A stretch of 43,998 nt of DNA from Campylobacterota bacterium (GCA_015494715.1 WGAT01000040.1:1-43998), one strand, 5' to 3'; positions 15,900 through 24,018 are shown, counted from the stretch's first letter. Program-made: numbers and translations. Notes: generated by a model not told the origin, from the sequence alone.

Positions 15900-16808
15900 T
15901 TATCCTAAATAGTTAAAAATTTTTGTATAGACAAAAAGCAGCGGCACAAAAAGAGCCGTAGTGATGAATACCAAGGAGGTGACCACCAGCTCTTTACAGC
16001 GATAGAGTGCCGCCAAATTGACATTAGCCACGGCTAATGGCATCATCATCTCCATAAAGATAACCTTTTTGGCAAGCGGCTCTAAAGGCAAAGCCTGCAA
16101 TACCACAAAAGTAATAAGAGGCAGTACCACAAATTTCATCGTTACTACCGCTATGATCAGCTTTGTATCCAAAAGCTTCAAACTAATTTTAGCCAAATAA
16201 AAACCAAAAATCATCAGCTGGATCACAATCGCCGCGAAAGCTCCCATCTGTAAAAAAAGGTCGAGCTGGGGGGAAGGTTTGAAGCCCAAAAGATTGAGCC
16301 AAACGGCCAGCAGGGCAAACCAAAGGATCGGCAGTTTGATCGTGTTTTTGATCGATTGCCACGGATCGAAGCTCCCTCTGGAGTAGAAATAAGCGCCAAA
16401 GCTATAGACCATAAAAACATTAGCCAGATTGACGATGGTGGTATAGGGCAGGCTCTGGGGTCCAAAAAGAGCAAGACCCAGCGGGACGCCAAGGTTGCCC
16501 GTATTGCCGATGACGGAGGAGACGATAAAGATGGAGCGATCTTTTGGGTCAGCAAAAAGCCATTTGGCCAAAAAGAGGTTGAGTACAATCACACCCACGC
16601 CAAGTCCAAAAAAGATAAAGGGCGCCACAGCAAGATCGAAGTCGATTGGGCGCTTGAGCAGTCCCCAAAAGCTCAAAAATGGCTGAAAGATATAGACGGA
16701 GAGGACTACCAGCGTCTTTTCGTCCACCTTTTGGGTAAAAATCCTTTTAGTGATGAAGCCAAGCAGAATGAAAAGATAGACATACAAAACCGCTTGCAGA
16801 CTATCCAT
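15900..16808 (-). CDS. AEC-family (auxin efflux carrier-like) permease
   Basis: 302 residues in about 10 hydrophobic segments arranged as two fivefold halves. Motifs include GNTGNLGVPLGLALFG and, late, MMPLAVANVNLAALY, typical of the MdcF/YwkB-type AEC permeases in bacteria. These carry small organic acids or similar anions; the substrate is not visible from sequence. The start overlaps the lpxB stop by 8 bases, and the stop is one base before surE. Confidence 0.87.
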   Translation of the reverse strand: MDSLQAVLYVYLFILLGFITKRIFTQKVDEKTLVVLSVYIFQPFLSFWGLLKRPIDFDLAVAPFIFFGLGVGVIVLNLFLAKWLFADPKDRSIFIVSSVIGNTGNLGVPLGLALFGPQSLPYTTIVNLANVFMVYSFGAYFYSRGSFDPWQSIKNTIKLPILWFALLAVWLNLLGFKPSPQLDLFLQMGAFAAIVIQLMIFGFYLAKISLKLLDTKLIIAVVTMKFVVLPLITFVVLQALPLEPLAKKVIFMEMMMPLAVANVNLAALYRCKELVVTSLVFITTALFVPLLFVYTKIFNYLG

Positions 16809-17826
16809 CGAGCGCCTCGGCTACCTTTTTTGCGCTGCCGTGCTGCAAATAGGCCCGTAACCTCTTTGATCGATCCAAGAATTTTTGAGGATCGTAGTTT
16901 TTGTATGCTTGCAAAAGATTGCGGGTGTTGGCCTCTTTTTGTAAAAATTCCGGATGGATCGCTTCGTAGCCCGCCTCTTGCATCAAAATATTGGCCAACC
17001 CCACCTTGTGGATGTGGGCGAAGAGCTTGGCGATATGGTAGTCGATAGGATTGGCCTTGTAGACCAGAGCCAAAGGCGTGCCGATCAGTGCGCTCTCAAG
17101 AGTCGCCGTGCCGCTACAGATAAAGGCGAAACTGCTTCGCAAGAGTGCTGCATGGGTATCGTGGACCACCTCGAAGCCGGTGATATCGCCATAGAGGGAG
17201 AGATCCGTCAAATGTGGCGGGACTACGAGCAGAGCCTTTTGATCGATTTTTTGGCGTACTTGACGAAAAAGGGGCATGAGCGATGTGATCTCTTGTTTTC
17301 TGCTGCCGGGCAAAAAGGCTACAGGCCCCTGTGGGGTGGGGGCGGATTTGAAGCGAGTGATCTCATCCAGCAAAGGATGCCCCACATAACGGATATCATA
17401 CCCTTGGGAGTAGAAGCGGTTCTCAAAAGGCAGGATCGAAAGGGCGTGGTCCACATAGCGCTCGATTTTGGCAATGCGGCTTCTTCTCCAAGCCCACGCC
17501 TGCGGAAGAATATAGTAAAAGATCTCCTTATCGGGATAGTGCTCCTTGATCGATTTGGCCAAAGGAAGATTAAAGCCGCTGCCGTCTATCAAAAGCACCT
17601 TGTCCGTTTGGGCGGCCAACTCTACCATTTGGGATTTAAGACGCAAAAAGAAGGGAATTTTGCCAAGAGCGTCCACAAAACCCATTACCGAGAGGCTTTG
17701 CAAATCTACAAGAGGCTTGCCAAGTGATGCGTCAAATATGCCTAGAAGCGTGGCGTTTATGTATGGCAGAAGATAGGATAGGTGCAAGTTTGCGCTGCGC
17801 TCTAGGGCACTGACGAGGAGTCTCAT
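16801..17826 (-). CDS. lpxB: lipid-A-disaccharide synthase LpxB
   Basis: 341 residues from the ATG at 17826, preceded by AAAAAGGATGGC; the longer open frame to 17982 runs across the divergent greA gene and is rejected. It starts MRLLVSALERSANLHLSYLL, the campylobacterial variant of the usual AGEASGDLHG. It then has LSVMGFVDALG, ILPQAWAWRRSR, LSILPFENRFY, VAFLPGSRKQEI and CSGTATLESALIGTPLALVYK. LpxB joins lipid X to UDP-2,3-diacylglucosamine to make the lipid A disaccharide. It heads the ten-gene minus-strand run. Its promoter faces that of greA, and lpxH, another lipid A gene, is three genes away on the other strand. Confidence 0.94.
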   Translation of the reverse strand: MRLLVSALERSANLHLSYLLPYINATLLGIFDASLGKPLVDLQSLSVMGFVDALGKIPFFLRLKSQMVELAAQTDKVLLIDGSGFNLPLAKSIKEHYPDKEIFYYILPQAWAWRRSRIAKIERYVDHALSILPFENRFYSQGYDIRYVGHPLLDEITRFKSAPTPQGPVAFLPGSRKQEITSLMPLFRQVRQKIDQKALLVVPPHLTDLSLYGDITGFEVVHDTHAALLRSSFAFICSGTATLESALIGTPLALVYKANPIDYHIAKLFAHIHKVGLANILMQEAGYEAIHPEFLQKEANTRNLLQAYKNYDPQKFLDRSKRLRAYLQHGSAKKVAEALDG

Positions 17827-17840
17827 GCCATCCTTTTTGA

Positions 17841-17850
17841 TATAATTATA
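17841..17850. promoter_or_regulatory. overlapping divergent -10 boxes for lpxB and greA
   Basis: The ten bases TATAATTATA read TATAAT on the plus strand (17841-17846) and also on the minus strand (17845-17850). The two genes start only 39 bases apart (17826 and 17866). Each -10 lies at a suitable distance from a good Shine-Dalgarno. No -35 is clear, which is usual in this phylum. The two polymerases could not bind at once, so lpxB and greA transcription should compete. Confidence 0.6.
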
Positions 17851-17865
17851 ACAAAAAGGAGCACG

Positions 17866-18357
17866 ATGCAAAACAAAGAGCCGATGACGGAGTATGGATA
17901 CAAAAAAATCCAAAAGGAGTTTGAGGCGCTCAAAACCGAGCGTCCAAAAGTGGTAGAGGAGATCGAGCGGGCAAAAGAGCACGGGGATTTAAGAGAAAAT
18001 GCCGAGTACCACGCGGCCAAGGAGCGTCTGGCTTTTATCGATGCGAGGCTGACCGAGCTGAGTGACCTGCTAGCGCGCGCCCAGGTGATTGATCCCTCCA
18101 AACTGCCCCACGATAGAGTGGGCTTTGGCTCTACGGTGAAACTCCTCGATATCGAAGAGGACGAGGAGGTGGAGTATACGATCGTAGGCTCCACCGAGAG
18201 CGACCCCGAGCATGGCCTCATCTCCTACAACACGCCGTTGGCTCGTCAGCTGCTGGGCAAGGAGGAGGGGGACGAGATCACCGTGAGGCTCCCAAAAGGA
18301 GAGATAGACTTCGAGGTGCTTGAAGTCTATTACAAACCCATCGAGTTTCGCAAATGA
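17866..18357 (+). CDS. greA: transcription elongation factor GreA
   Basis: 163 residues. The N-terminal coiled coil reaches the RNA polymerase active site and carries the acidic tip GDLRENAEYHAAKE. The C-terminal FKBP-like domain ends with DEITVRLPKGEIDFEVLEV. GreA rescues backtracked polymerase by stimulating transcript cleavage. The ATG follows AAAAGGAGCACG. The next gene, argC, overlaps the stop by 4 bases. Confidence 0.97.
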   Translation: MQNKEPMTEYGYKKIQKEFEALKTERPKVVEEIERAKEHGDLRENAEYHAAKERLAFIDARLTELSDLLARAQVIDPSKLPHDRVGFGSTVKLLDIEEDEEVEYTIVGSTESDPEHGLISYNTPLARQLLGKEEGDEITVRLPKGEIDFEVLEVYYKPIEFRK

Positions 18358-19355
18358 TCCGCTGTGCTATCGTAGGGGCTTCGGGATATACGGGACTAGA
18401 ACTCGTCAAGCTCTTGCTTACTCATCCACACTTCGAGATAGCCTACCTTTTTGGCAGCTCCGAAGATCGTATAGAGCGGATCTATCCGGCCCTGAGAGGG
18501 GTCTTTGAACAAGAGATTCTCCCCACCGATATCGAGTTGGCCGCTTCGTGCGATCTGGTCTTTTTGGCATTGCCTCACAAAAGCGCAATGGAGGTGGCAA
18601 AACCGCTTTTAGAGCTGGGGGTCAAAGTAGTGGATCTCTCGGCCGATTATAGACTGAAACTCGAAAACTACGAGGCCTTCTACACTACCCATACAGACAA
18701 AGAACATCTAAAAAATGCCGTGTATGGATTGCCGGAGCTCTTTAGACAAGAGATCCACAAAGCGCAGCTCGTGGCAAATCCGGGCTGTTATCCTACAGCT
18801 ACGCTGCTAGCCCTTGCCCCTTTTGCTCCTTTTATCGAGCGGGATACCCCTCTTGTCATCGATGCCAAAAGCGGGGTGAGTGGTGCTGGCAAAAAGTGCA
18901 AAGAGACCACCCACTTCGTCCAGATCGACGAGAACCACTTCGCCTATACACCTATCACCCACCGCCACAGTATCGAGATCAAAGAGAAACTGGAAATATT
19001 GCGTCAAGAGCCTCTAGAGGTGATCTTCGTCCCGCATTTGCTGCCAGTAGATAGAGGGATGCTGGTGGATTGCTACATCCAGCTCCAAAGCGCTTTGAAT
19101 CCCGTGGAGCTGCTCAAAGATTTCTATGCCAACGAGCCCTTTGTGCGTATCGTAGAGGAGCCCGCACGGATCAAAAATGTGGCGGGGACCCACTTTTGCG
19201 ATATTTACGCTCAGGCCAAAGGCAAGGTGATCTATCTTAGCAGCGCCATAGACAATCTTTTGCGAGGGGCCTCCTCACAAGCTGTGGCCAACGCCAACTT
19301 GCTCATGGGACTGCCAGAAGAGACGGGACTGCCAAAAATCGCCTATGTTCCTTAA
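18354..19355 (+). CDS. argC: N-acetyl-gamma-glutamyl-phosphate reductase ArgC
   Basis: 333 residues. NADP site AIVGASGYTGLELVKLL at the N-terminus, LSADYRL, then the active-site cysteine in VANPGCYPTATLLAL, and KSGVSGAGK. ArgC makes N-acetylglutamate semialdehyde in arginine synthesis. It overlaps greA by 4 bases and lpxH by 11, so three unrelated functions share a transcript. It is normally about 340 residues long, so this one is complete. Confidence 0.97.
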   Translation: MIRCAIVGASGYTGLELVKLLLTHPHFEIAYLFGSSEDRIERIYPALRGVFEQEILPTDIELAASCDLVFLALPHKSAMEVAKPLLELGVKVVDLSADYRLKLENYEAFYTTHTDKEHLKNAVYGLPELFRQEIHKAQLVANPGCYPTATLLALAPFAPFIERDTPLVIDAKSGVSGAGKKCKETTHFVQIDENHFAYTPITHRHSIEIKEKLEILRQEPLEVIFVPHLLPVDRGMLVDCYIQLQSALNPVELLKDFYANEPFVRIVEEPARIKNVAGTHFCDIYAQAKGKVIYLSSAIDNLLRGASSQAVANANLLMGLPEETGLPKIAYVP

Positions 19356-20028
19356 AAAAGGGGCCATCTTCGTTGCCGACGTGCATTATCACCCTGGGCT
19401 ACGGGAGGAGTTTATCCCTTTTTTGGAGCGGCTCGAGGCTCCTCAGCTCTTTTTGATGGGGGATATTTTCGATCTGCTCGTAGGCGGGGTAGAGGCCACT
19501 TTTTCCCAAAACGCTTCCTTAATCCGAGCACTCAACGAGTGGTGTGTGGATAAAGAGTGCGTTTATCTCGAGGGCAATCACGACTTTTTATTGGCCACTC
19601 TTTTCCCCAACATACAAGTCGTCGATAGATTTGCTCAGCCCCTGCTTGTGCAAGCTGGTTCCAAACGGGTGGCTCTGGCCCATGGAGATATCCATATAGA
19701 TGGACTCTATCGCTTCTATATCGAAACTTTGCACAATCCAAAACTCATCTCTTTTTTGAATTTTCTGGATCGCTTCTTGCCAATCACCCAAACGATCCAG
19801 CGGTACAACGCCTCTAAGGATCTTTGTCGAGGGATAGCCGATTTTAAAAAGATGGCTCGCAAGCGAGCGGGGCATTATGGTAGCGATATCGATATGGTGA
19901 TAGAGGGGCATTTTCATCAGCGTCGTCGATATAATTTTGGTTATAAGGAGTATCTCAACCTCCCCGCTTTTGCCTGCACCAAAGAGGTGCTGGTATGGGA
20001 TGGGGCGTTTAATTTTGCTCGAATGTGA
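19345..20028 (+). CDS. lpxH: UDP-2,3-diacylglucosamine diphosphatase-like metallophosphoesterase
   Basis: 227 residues. All metallophosphatase blocks are visible: FVADVHYH, LMGDIFDLL, LEGNHDF, ALAHGDIHI and IEGHFHQRRR. This is the LpxH-type plan, in which UDP-diacylglucosamine is cut to lipid X, the LpxB substrate. The presence of lpxB close by supports the role. The related LpxG/LpxI route cannot be excluded for the organism as a whole. The 3' end overlaps the convergent outer-membrane gene by 20 bases. Confidence 0.85.
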   Translation: MFLKKGAIFVADVHYHPGLREEFIPFLERLEAPQLFLMGDIFDLLVGGVEATFSQNASLIRALNEWCVDKECVYLEGNHDFLLATLFPNIQVVDRFAQPLLVQAGSKRVALAHGDIHIDGLYRFYIETLHNPKLISFLNFLDRFLPITQTIQRYNASKDLCRGIADFKKMARKRAGHYGSDIDMVIEGHFHQRRRYNFGYKEYLNLPAFACTKEVLVWDGAFNFARM

Positions 20029-20896
20029 CGCCAAATCGCAACATTATCCGGTAGCTTGGCTCAAAATGGTTCTCCACGCGCCAGAGCACGGCGGGAGAGA
20101 GTTCATAAAAGAGCCACTTGCGATAAAAGATATCGTGATAATCCACGCCTACATAGTAGTAGTTGACTTTAAAGGAGCTATGCGAGTCGTTCAGAGCATA
20201 GATATCGGCGTGGGGCGTTAGGGTGGTATAGCGCCCAAGAGAGTGATAGAGCTTAAAAGAGTGCAAAAACTCCAAAGAGGCGTTGGGGCGTTGTCGATAG
20301 CGAATGTCGTTTTCAAAGGCAAAGAGGGTATGGGGAGCAAGAGGGCGTTGATAGTGGGCAAATAACAGATTATCAAATTTTCTATCCAAATAATAGGTCA
20401 GCCGTACGCCGTAATAGAGCCATCCGTCCATAAAGGAGTGGTCTTTATCCCATTCCGCAGAGACAAAAAGATCTGGCGATATTCTATGGAAACGCACCCC
20501 GGCTCTATAGGAGATATTGGTAGAGGTGAGATAACTCAATCCCGCCAAAAAGGAGCTGTTTTTGATGGAGTTTCCCACATTGTGGGCGCTTTGCGCATCG
20601 ATATCTTCATCGGGTCTATACTCTTGGAAGAAGAGATGGAGCCTCTTTTGGGTGCGGGGAAGCTCTAATCTGACTCTGATATTGACCCGAAATCTCGCCT
20701 CTTTTTTGGTCTCCAAAATCGAATCGACCGAGGTGCGTATAGAAAAGCGCTGTTTGAACGACTCGTTGCTGTCGCTTAAGAATTGATCGAGGGCTTTGAG
20801 CTGCCGGCTGATCCAATTTCTAATATGGTGATGAAGACTCTCAAGACTTTGTGCCCATAGCGCCGTGGCTATAAATAGACTAATCCAAAATCGCAT
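20009..20896 (-). CDS. predicted outer-membrane beta-barrel protein, unknown function
   Basis: 295 residues. Signal peptide MRFWISLFIATALWAQS. After a helical stretch (about 25-55), the rest alternates as amphipathic strands rich in Tyr, Phe and Arg (FRVNIRVRLEL, FLAGLSYLTSTNISYRAGV, WLYYGVRLTYYLD, VNYYYVGVDYHDI), and the chain ends with a strand (YRIMLRFGVTFEQ). This suggests a barrel of about 12 strands. I do not recognise the family. The start lies inside the end of the metF-like gene (17-base overlap), so the two are coupled. Confidence 0.7.
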   Translation of the reverse strand: MRFWISLFIATALWAQSLESLHHHIRNWISRQLKALDQFLSDSNESFKQRFSIRTSVDSILETKKEARFRVNIRVRLELPRTQKRLHLFFQEYRPDEDIDAQSAHNVGNSIKNSSFLAGLSYLTSTNISYRAGVRFHRISPDLFVSAEWDKDHSFMDGWLYYGVRLTYYLDRKFDNLLFAHYQRPLAPHTLFAFENDIRYRQRPNASLEFLHSFKLYHSLGRYTTLTPHADIYALNDSHSSFKVNYYYVGVDYHDIFYRKWLFYELSPAVLWRVENHFEPSYRIMLRFGVTFEQN

Positions 20897-21791
20897 CGGC
20901 TAACTCGAATCTATTGGCGGTCATAATATGAATTTTTGGATGAAGCTCTTTGATTTTGCCAAAAAGCTCTTTTGAAAGTTCAAATCCCACATCAAACTCC
21001 TTTTTCTCCCCATCTTTATGGGCTTTGTATAGTTCGTCTATCCAAAATCGGGGTACGTTGATGCCGGGGACGTGCGAGGCCAGAAATTGAGCCGTTTTGA
21101 GTTTGGTGATGGGGAAAAAGCCCAAAATCAGCTGGGCTTTGGCTCGCTCTCCTCCAAACTCCCCCTTTGCCTCCTCAAAAAGCTCCAAAAGGCGTATGAT
21201 GTTTTGCGGATCGAAAACTGGCTGAGTGATGATGCCCACCGCTCCGTGTTCGATCTTTTTGCGCATCTTTTTTTGTAAGGTTTTTGGGTTTTTGGCGTAG
21301 GCGTTACTTACGGCAAAAGGGTAGATCTTTTTGGGTTTGAGGCTAAACTCTTTGCCTGCGTAGTCGATGCCGGCGTTAAAACATTTAATAATGTCTAACA
21401 GCAGCGTACTATCGGCTTCAAAACACCCTTTGGTATTTGGCTGATCGCTTATTTTGGCAGGATCGCCCGTAAGGGCCAAAATCGTACGTACATCAAAGTC
21501 GTTGGCTCCTAAAAGATCGGATTGTAAAGCCAGTTTGTTGCGGTCTCGCATACTCATCGTGGCGATGACTGGCTTGTTAAAACGCTCTTGCAGTCGCAAC
21601 GCTCCAAAAAGTGCGCTGTATTTGAGCTTGGCCAAAGGATTGTCGGTCGTGCTAAAAGCGTCTACTTTTTTGTGCAGTCCCAACCGCTCTATTTTTTGGA
21701 TGATATTCTCGATGCTTGGAGCGTGGCCCGGCGTGGTCTCCAAAGAGACATATGGACCCGTGCGCAGTTTTTGGATCAGAGCCTCGATCAT
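20880..21791 (-). CDS. metF: methylenetetrahydrofolate reductase-family protein
   Basis: 303 residues from the ATG at 21791 (MIEALIQKL), which has AAAAGG six bases upstream; the longer frame to 21836 has no ribosome site. The TIM-barrel order of the MetF family is seen: YVSLETTPGHAPSIENI, PVIATMSMRDRNKLALQSDL, RTILALTGDPAKIS, FAVSNAYAKN, GAVGIITQPVFDPQNI, and PGINVPRFWIDEL. MetF reduces methylene-THF to methyl-THF with a flavin, feeding methionine synthesis. SLETTPG replaces the SFEFFPP-type motif of classical MetF, so this may be a divergent branch; the symbol is tentative. Confidence 0.75.
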   Translation of the reverse strand: MIEALIQKLRTGPYVSLETTPGHAPSIENIIQKIERLGLHKKVDAFSTTDNPLAKLKYSALFGALRLQERFNKPVIATMSMRDRNKLALQSDLLGANDFDVRTILALTGDPAKISDQPNTKGCFEADSTLLLDIIKCFNAGIDYAGKEFSLKPKKIYPFAVSNAYAKNPKTLQKKMRKKIEHGAVGIITQPVFDPQNIIRLLELFEEAKGEFGGERAKAQLILGFFPITKLKTAQFLASHVPGINVPRFWIDELYKAHKDGEKKEFDVGFELSKELFGKIKELHPKIHIMTANRFELADAILD

Positions 21792-21877
21792 ATATGGCCT
21801 TTTGTTGGATAGAATCGTATTTTTTATTTTAATCAATTTTTAGTTAAACTTTAGTAAAAAAATGCAAAAGGGTGCGG

Positions 21878-22501
21878 ATGCGACTATGCGTCTTTGATTT
21901 TGATTCAACGCTGATGGATGGAGAGACCATCGATTTTTTGGCCAAACCTTTGGGACTGGAGGAAAAAGTAGCCGAAATTACCGAGATGGCGATGCGTGGG
22001 GAACTCGACTTTTTTGAGAGTCTTATTACTCGCGTCAAATTGCTTGAAGGACTTGAGGAGCAAGAGGTTGATCGAATATGCCACAATCTCCCCTTTATGC
22101 CCGGAGCCAAAGAGACGATTAAGACACTCAAGCAAAAGGGGATCAAAGTCGTCGTTTTTAGCGGCGGTTTTCGCAACGCCACCTCGTATGCACGAGAAAT
22201 ACTTGGATTTGACGCCGATTTTAGCAATATTTTGCATACAAAAAACGGCAAATTAACCGGACTTGTGGGCGGGGAGATGATGTTTGGCTTTAGTAAAGGC
22301 GATATGCTCCAACGTTTACAAACCATTCTTGGCGTCTCTCCTGCCCAGACGATGGCCATAGGGGACGGGGCCAATGATGCGAGCATGTTTGCCCATGCGG
22401 AAAAAAAAGTGGCCTTTTGCGCCAAAGAGATACTCAAGCGGCAAGCCAATATCATTGTGGATAGAAAGGATTTAAGAGAAATTTTACACTATGTGGAGTA
22501 A
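21878..22501 (+). CDS. serB: phosphoserine phosphatase SerB
   Basis: 207 residues from the ATG at 21878, with AAAAGGG ahead; a GTG two codons earlier is less likely. HAD-family motifs: CVFDFDSTLMDGE (nucleophile and acid Asp), VVFSGGFRNAT, FSKGDML (Lys), and AIGDGANDASMF. SerB makes serine from phosphoserine. The regulatory ACT domain found in larger SerB proteins is absent, as in most short bacterial forms. The next gene starts one base after the stop. Confidence 0.94.
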   Translation: MRLCVFDFDSTLMDGETIDFLAKPLGLEEKVAEITEMAMRGELDFFESLITRVKLLEGLEEQEVDRICHNLPFMPGAKETIKTLKQKGIKVVVFSGGFRNATSYAREILGFDADFSNILHTKNGKLTGLVGGEMMFGFSKGDMLQRLQTILGVSPAQTMAIGDGANDASMFAHAEKKVAFCAKEILKRQANIIVDRKDLREILHYVE

Positions 22502-22502
22502 G

Positions 22503-23033
22503 ATGAAAGGTATGAAAAAGCTACTACTTATTCTAACTATCTTTGCTCTTGTTTTATGGGGAGCGCCAAAGGAGAAAAGGATGCAACTGCTCTCGCCGGC
22601 TTTTGAAAACGGGGGGATGATCCCTACGAAATATACCTGTGACGGGGCCGATATATCAATCCCGTTGGTATTTAAAAATATTCCCGCCGAGGCTAAAAGT
22701 ATCGCCATCGTTATGGACGATCCCGACGCCCCGATGGGCGTTTTTGTCCATTGGGTGATTTACGACATTCCTGCAACTATGGAGGGTTTGCCTGAGGGTA
22801 TACCCAACGAGCCGGTACTTGAGTATGGCATCAAACAAGGCATCAACGACTTTCGCCGTATTGGATACGGCGGTCCTTGTCCGCCAAACGGAGCCCACCG
22901 CTACTTTATCAAAGCCTACGCTCTTGATAGGGTACTTGAAGCAAAACCGGGCCTAACGAAGCATCAGCTCTTAAGGCTCATACAGCCGTTTATTCTCGAT
23001 AGTGCGGTTTTGATGGGTATCTACGCAAGATAA
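22503..23033 (+). CDS. YbhB/YbcL-type PEBP family protein, exported
   Basis: 176 residues from the ATG at 22503, which has TGGAG five bases upstream; ATGs at 22491 and 22512 are alternatives. An N-terminal signal peptide (MKKLLLILTIFALVLWGAP) precedes the PEBP fold: PTKYTCDGADISIPL, IVMDDPDAPMGVFVHWVIYDI, and GYGGPCPPNGAHRYFIKAYALD. PEBP proteins bind phospho-ligands or phospholipid head groups; the role of bacterial ones is largely unknown. A periplasmic place is predicted. Confidence 0.92.
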   Translation: MKGMKKLLLILTIFALVLWGAPKEKRMQLLSPAFENGGMIPTKYTCDGADISIPLVFKNIPAEAKSIAIVMDDPDAPMGVFVHWVIYDIPATMEGLPEGIPNEPVLEYGIKQGINDFRRIGYGGPCPPNGAHRYFIKAYALDRVLEAKPGLTKHQLLRLIQPFILDSAVLMGIYAR

Positions 23034-23040
23034 AAGGCCC

Positions 23041-23067
23041 AGATCAAAGGCGCTCGCCTTGTGATCT
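23041..23067. terminator. hairpin between convergent PEBP and methyltransferase genes
   Basis: AGATCA pairs with TGATCT and, inside, AAGGC with GCCTT around a GCTC loop, with one small bulge. Flanking GCCC and GGGC could lengthen the stem. It sits between two converging stops (23033 and 23089). There is no immediate T-run on the plus strand, but a T-rich stretch begins near 23087, inside the end of the minus gene. Confidence 0.5.
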
Positions 23068-23088
23068 AAGAGTGGGGGCTTGGCGATT

Positions 23089-23673
23089 TTAAGGCTTTTT
23101 TTGGAAGCAGAGTAAAAAGATATCAAAAGCTTTATGTTTTTGAATCGTATGGACTATCTTTGAAGATTGCAAGATAAAGCCGTGCTTTTCAAAACTTTGA
23201 ATGAGTCTACCAGGATCAAAACCAAAATGATAAACGCCTGTGCTATCGGAGTGAAAACTGCCGTCTTCACGCACAAGATCCGCTATACAGATAAAACCTT
23301 GAGGACGCAACTTGGCGGCCAACTCTTTTATGAGTGCCTCGATATCTTTAATATGATGGAAAGTCATGGAGCTAACGATCAGATCGAAAGTGTCGGATAG
23401 CTCTTCTAGCGAGGTTTGGTAGGCTTTGGTGTTGGGGGAGCCCGATTTTTTGTTAAACTGCTCTACCATTTTAGCCGATGTATCGATACCCATGATACTT
23501 TTGGCAATATCGGCAAGCTCGAAACTGACCAGTCCCGTCCCGCAGCCAAAATCCAAAATATCGTAACGGCTTTTGGGCAAACACTCTTTGATGGCGCTCG
23601 CTATCTTTTGGGCAGTTTCTCGCCGTCTTTGGTTTTTGTCCCACTCTTGGGCTCTAGCGTCAAAGCTACTCAC
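23089..23673 (-). CDS. class I SAM-dependent methyltransferase
   Basis: 194 residues from GTG at 23673 (SSFDARAQEWDKN). The longer frame to 23790 would lie mostly inside the upstream small gene, whose stop overlaps this GTG. The SAM motif is ILDFGCGTGLVSFEL, followed by MGIDTSAKMVEQF, DLIVSSMTFHHIKD and a late strand near FLLCF. The overall form is that of small-molecule or quinone-type methyltransferases; the substrate is not evident. Confidence 0.87.
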   Translation of the reverse strand: MSSFDARAQEWDKNQRRRETAQKIASAIKECLPKSRYDILDFGCGTGLVSFELADIAKSIMGIDTSAKMVEQFNKKSGSPNTKAYQTSLEELSDTFDLIVSSMTFHHIKDIEALIKELAAKLRPQGFICIADLVREDGSFHSDSTGVYHFGFDPGRLIQSFEKHGFILQSSKIVHTIQKHKAFDIFLLCFQKKP

Positions 23674-23896
23674 CTTTAAGCCCCAAGCAGTTGATGGCGA
23701 TGCCTCGGATCTTTCTGGCTTGATAGTCGAGCTTGAACCATCTATCATAAATCTCTTGAGCCGGGATATCTTTGGCCTTGGAAAAATCAAGGGTCCCGTT
23801 TTTGTCCTTGGGTATGAAAGATTCTAAAAACTCATACATCCCCAATCGCATCTGCTCGTACTTTTTGAACTCTTTCATCGCCTGATCTTTATCCAT
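23666..23896 (-). CDS. small conserved-looking cytosolic protein, unknown
   Basis: 76 residues from the ATG at 23896, preceded by AAAGGAGAAAG; the frame to 23926 lacks a ribosome site. It is charged and mostly helical (AMKEFKKYEQMRLGMYEFLESF), with IRGIAINCLGLKGE at the end. I do not recognise the family. It overlaps the methyltransferase start by 8 bases, so the pair is co-translated and may act together. Confidence 0.72.
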   Translation of the reverse strand: MDKDQAMKEFKKYEQMRLGMYEFLESFIPKDKNGTLDFSKAKDIPAQEIYDRWFKLDYQARKIRGIAINCLGLKGE

Positions 23897-23927
23897 TCTT
23901 TCTCCTTTTGCGTAGATAGTATGCAAA

Positions 23928-23957
23928 AAGTGCCCTAAAATTTCAAAAGCGGCACTT
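23928..23957. repeat. 7-bp inverted repeat in the divergent oadG intergenic region
   Basis: AAGTGCC (23928-23934) and GGCACTT (23951-23957) are perfect inverted arms 16 bases apart, between the start of the small minus-strand gene and oadG. It lies in the predicted 5' leader or promoter of the minus gene, so it could be a regulator site or a leader hairpin. Nothing further can be said. Confidence 0.35.
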
Positions 23958-23978
23958 CAAAACAATCTATAAGCTAAA

Positions 23979-24000
23979 TTGTACTAAAATTTGTACAAAT
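23979..24000. promoter_or_regulatory. palindromic candidate operator over the oadG -10 region
   Basis: TTGTAC at 23979 and GTACAA at 23993 form an inverted repeat. Within it ATTTGTACAAAT (23989-24000) is itself a perfect 12-bp palindrome. The enclosed TAAAAT (23985-23990) is a plausible -10 box for oadGAB, 30 bases before the start. A symmetric site over a -10 suggests repression; the regulator is unknown. Confidence 0.4.
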
Positions 24001-24018
24001 CCAACGTTGGAGAAGAGG

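Noticed and set aside
16954-17727. 257-residue open frame on the plus strand opposite lpxB
   Set aside because: Shadow of lpxB; no ribosome site and no domain.
17827-17982. N-terminal extension of lpxB
   Set aside because: The extra 52 residues run antisense through greA and past the shared promoter; the start at 17826 has the ribosome site and matches the family N-terminus.
17823-18221. Ser-rich 132-residue minus-strand frame over greA
   Set aside because: Typical Ser/Leu-rich antisense of a Glu/Lys-rich gene; greA is certain.
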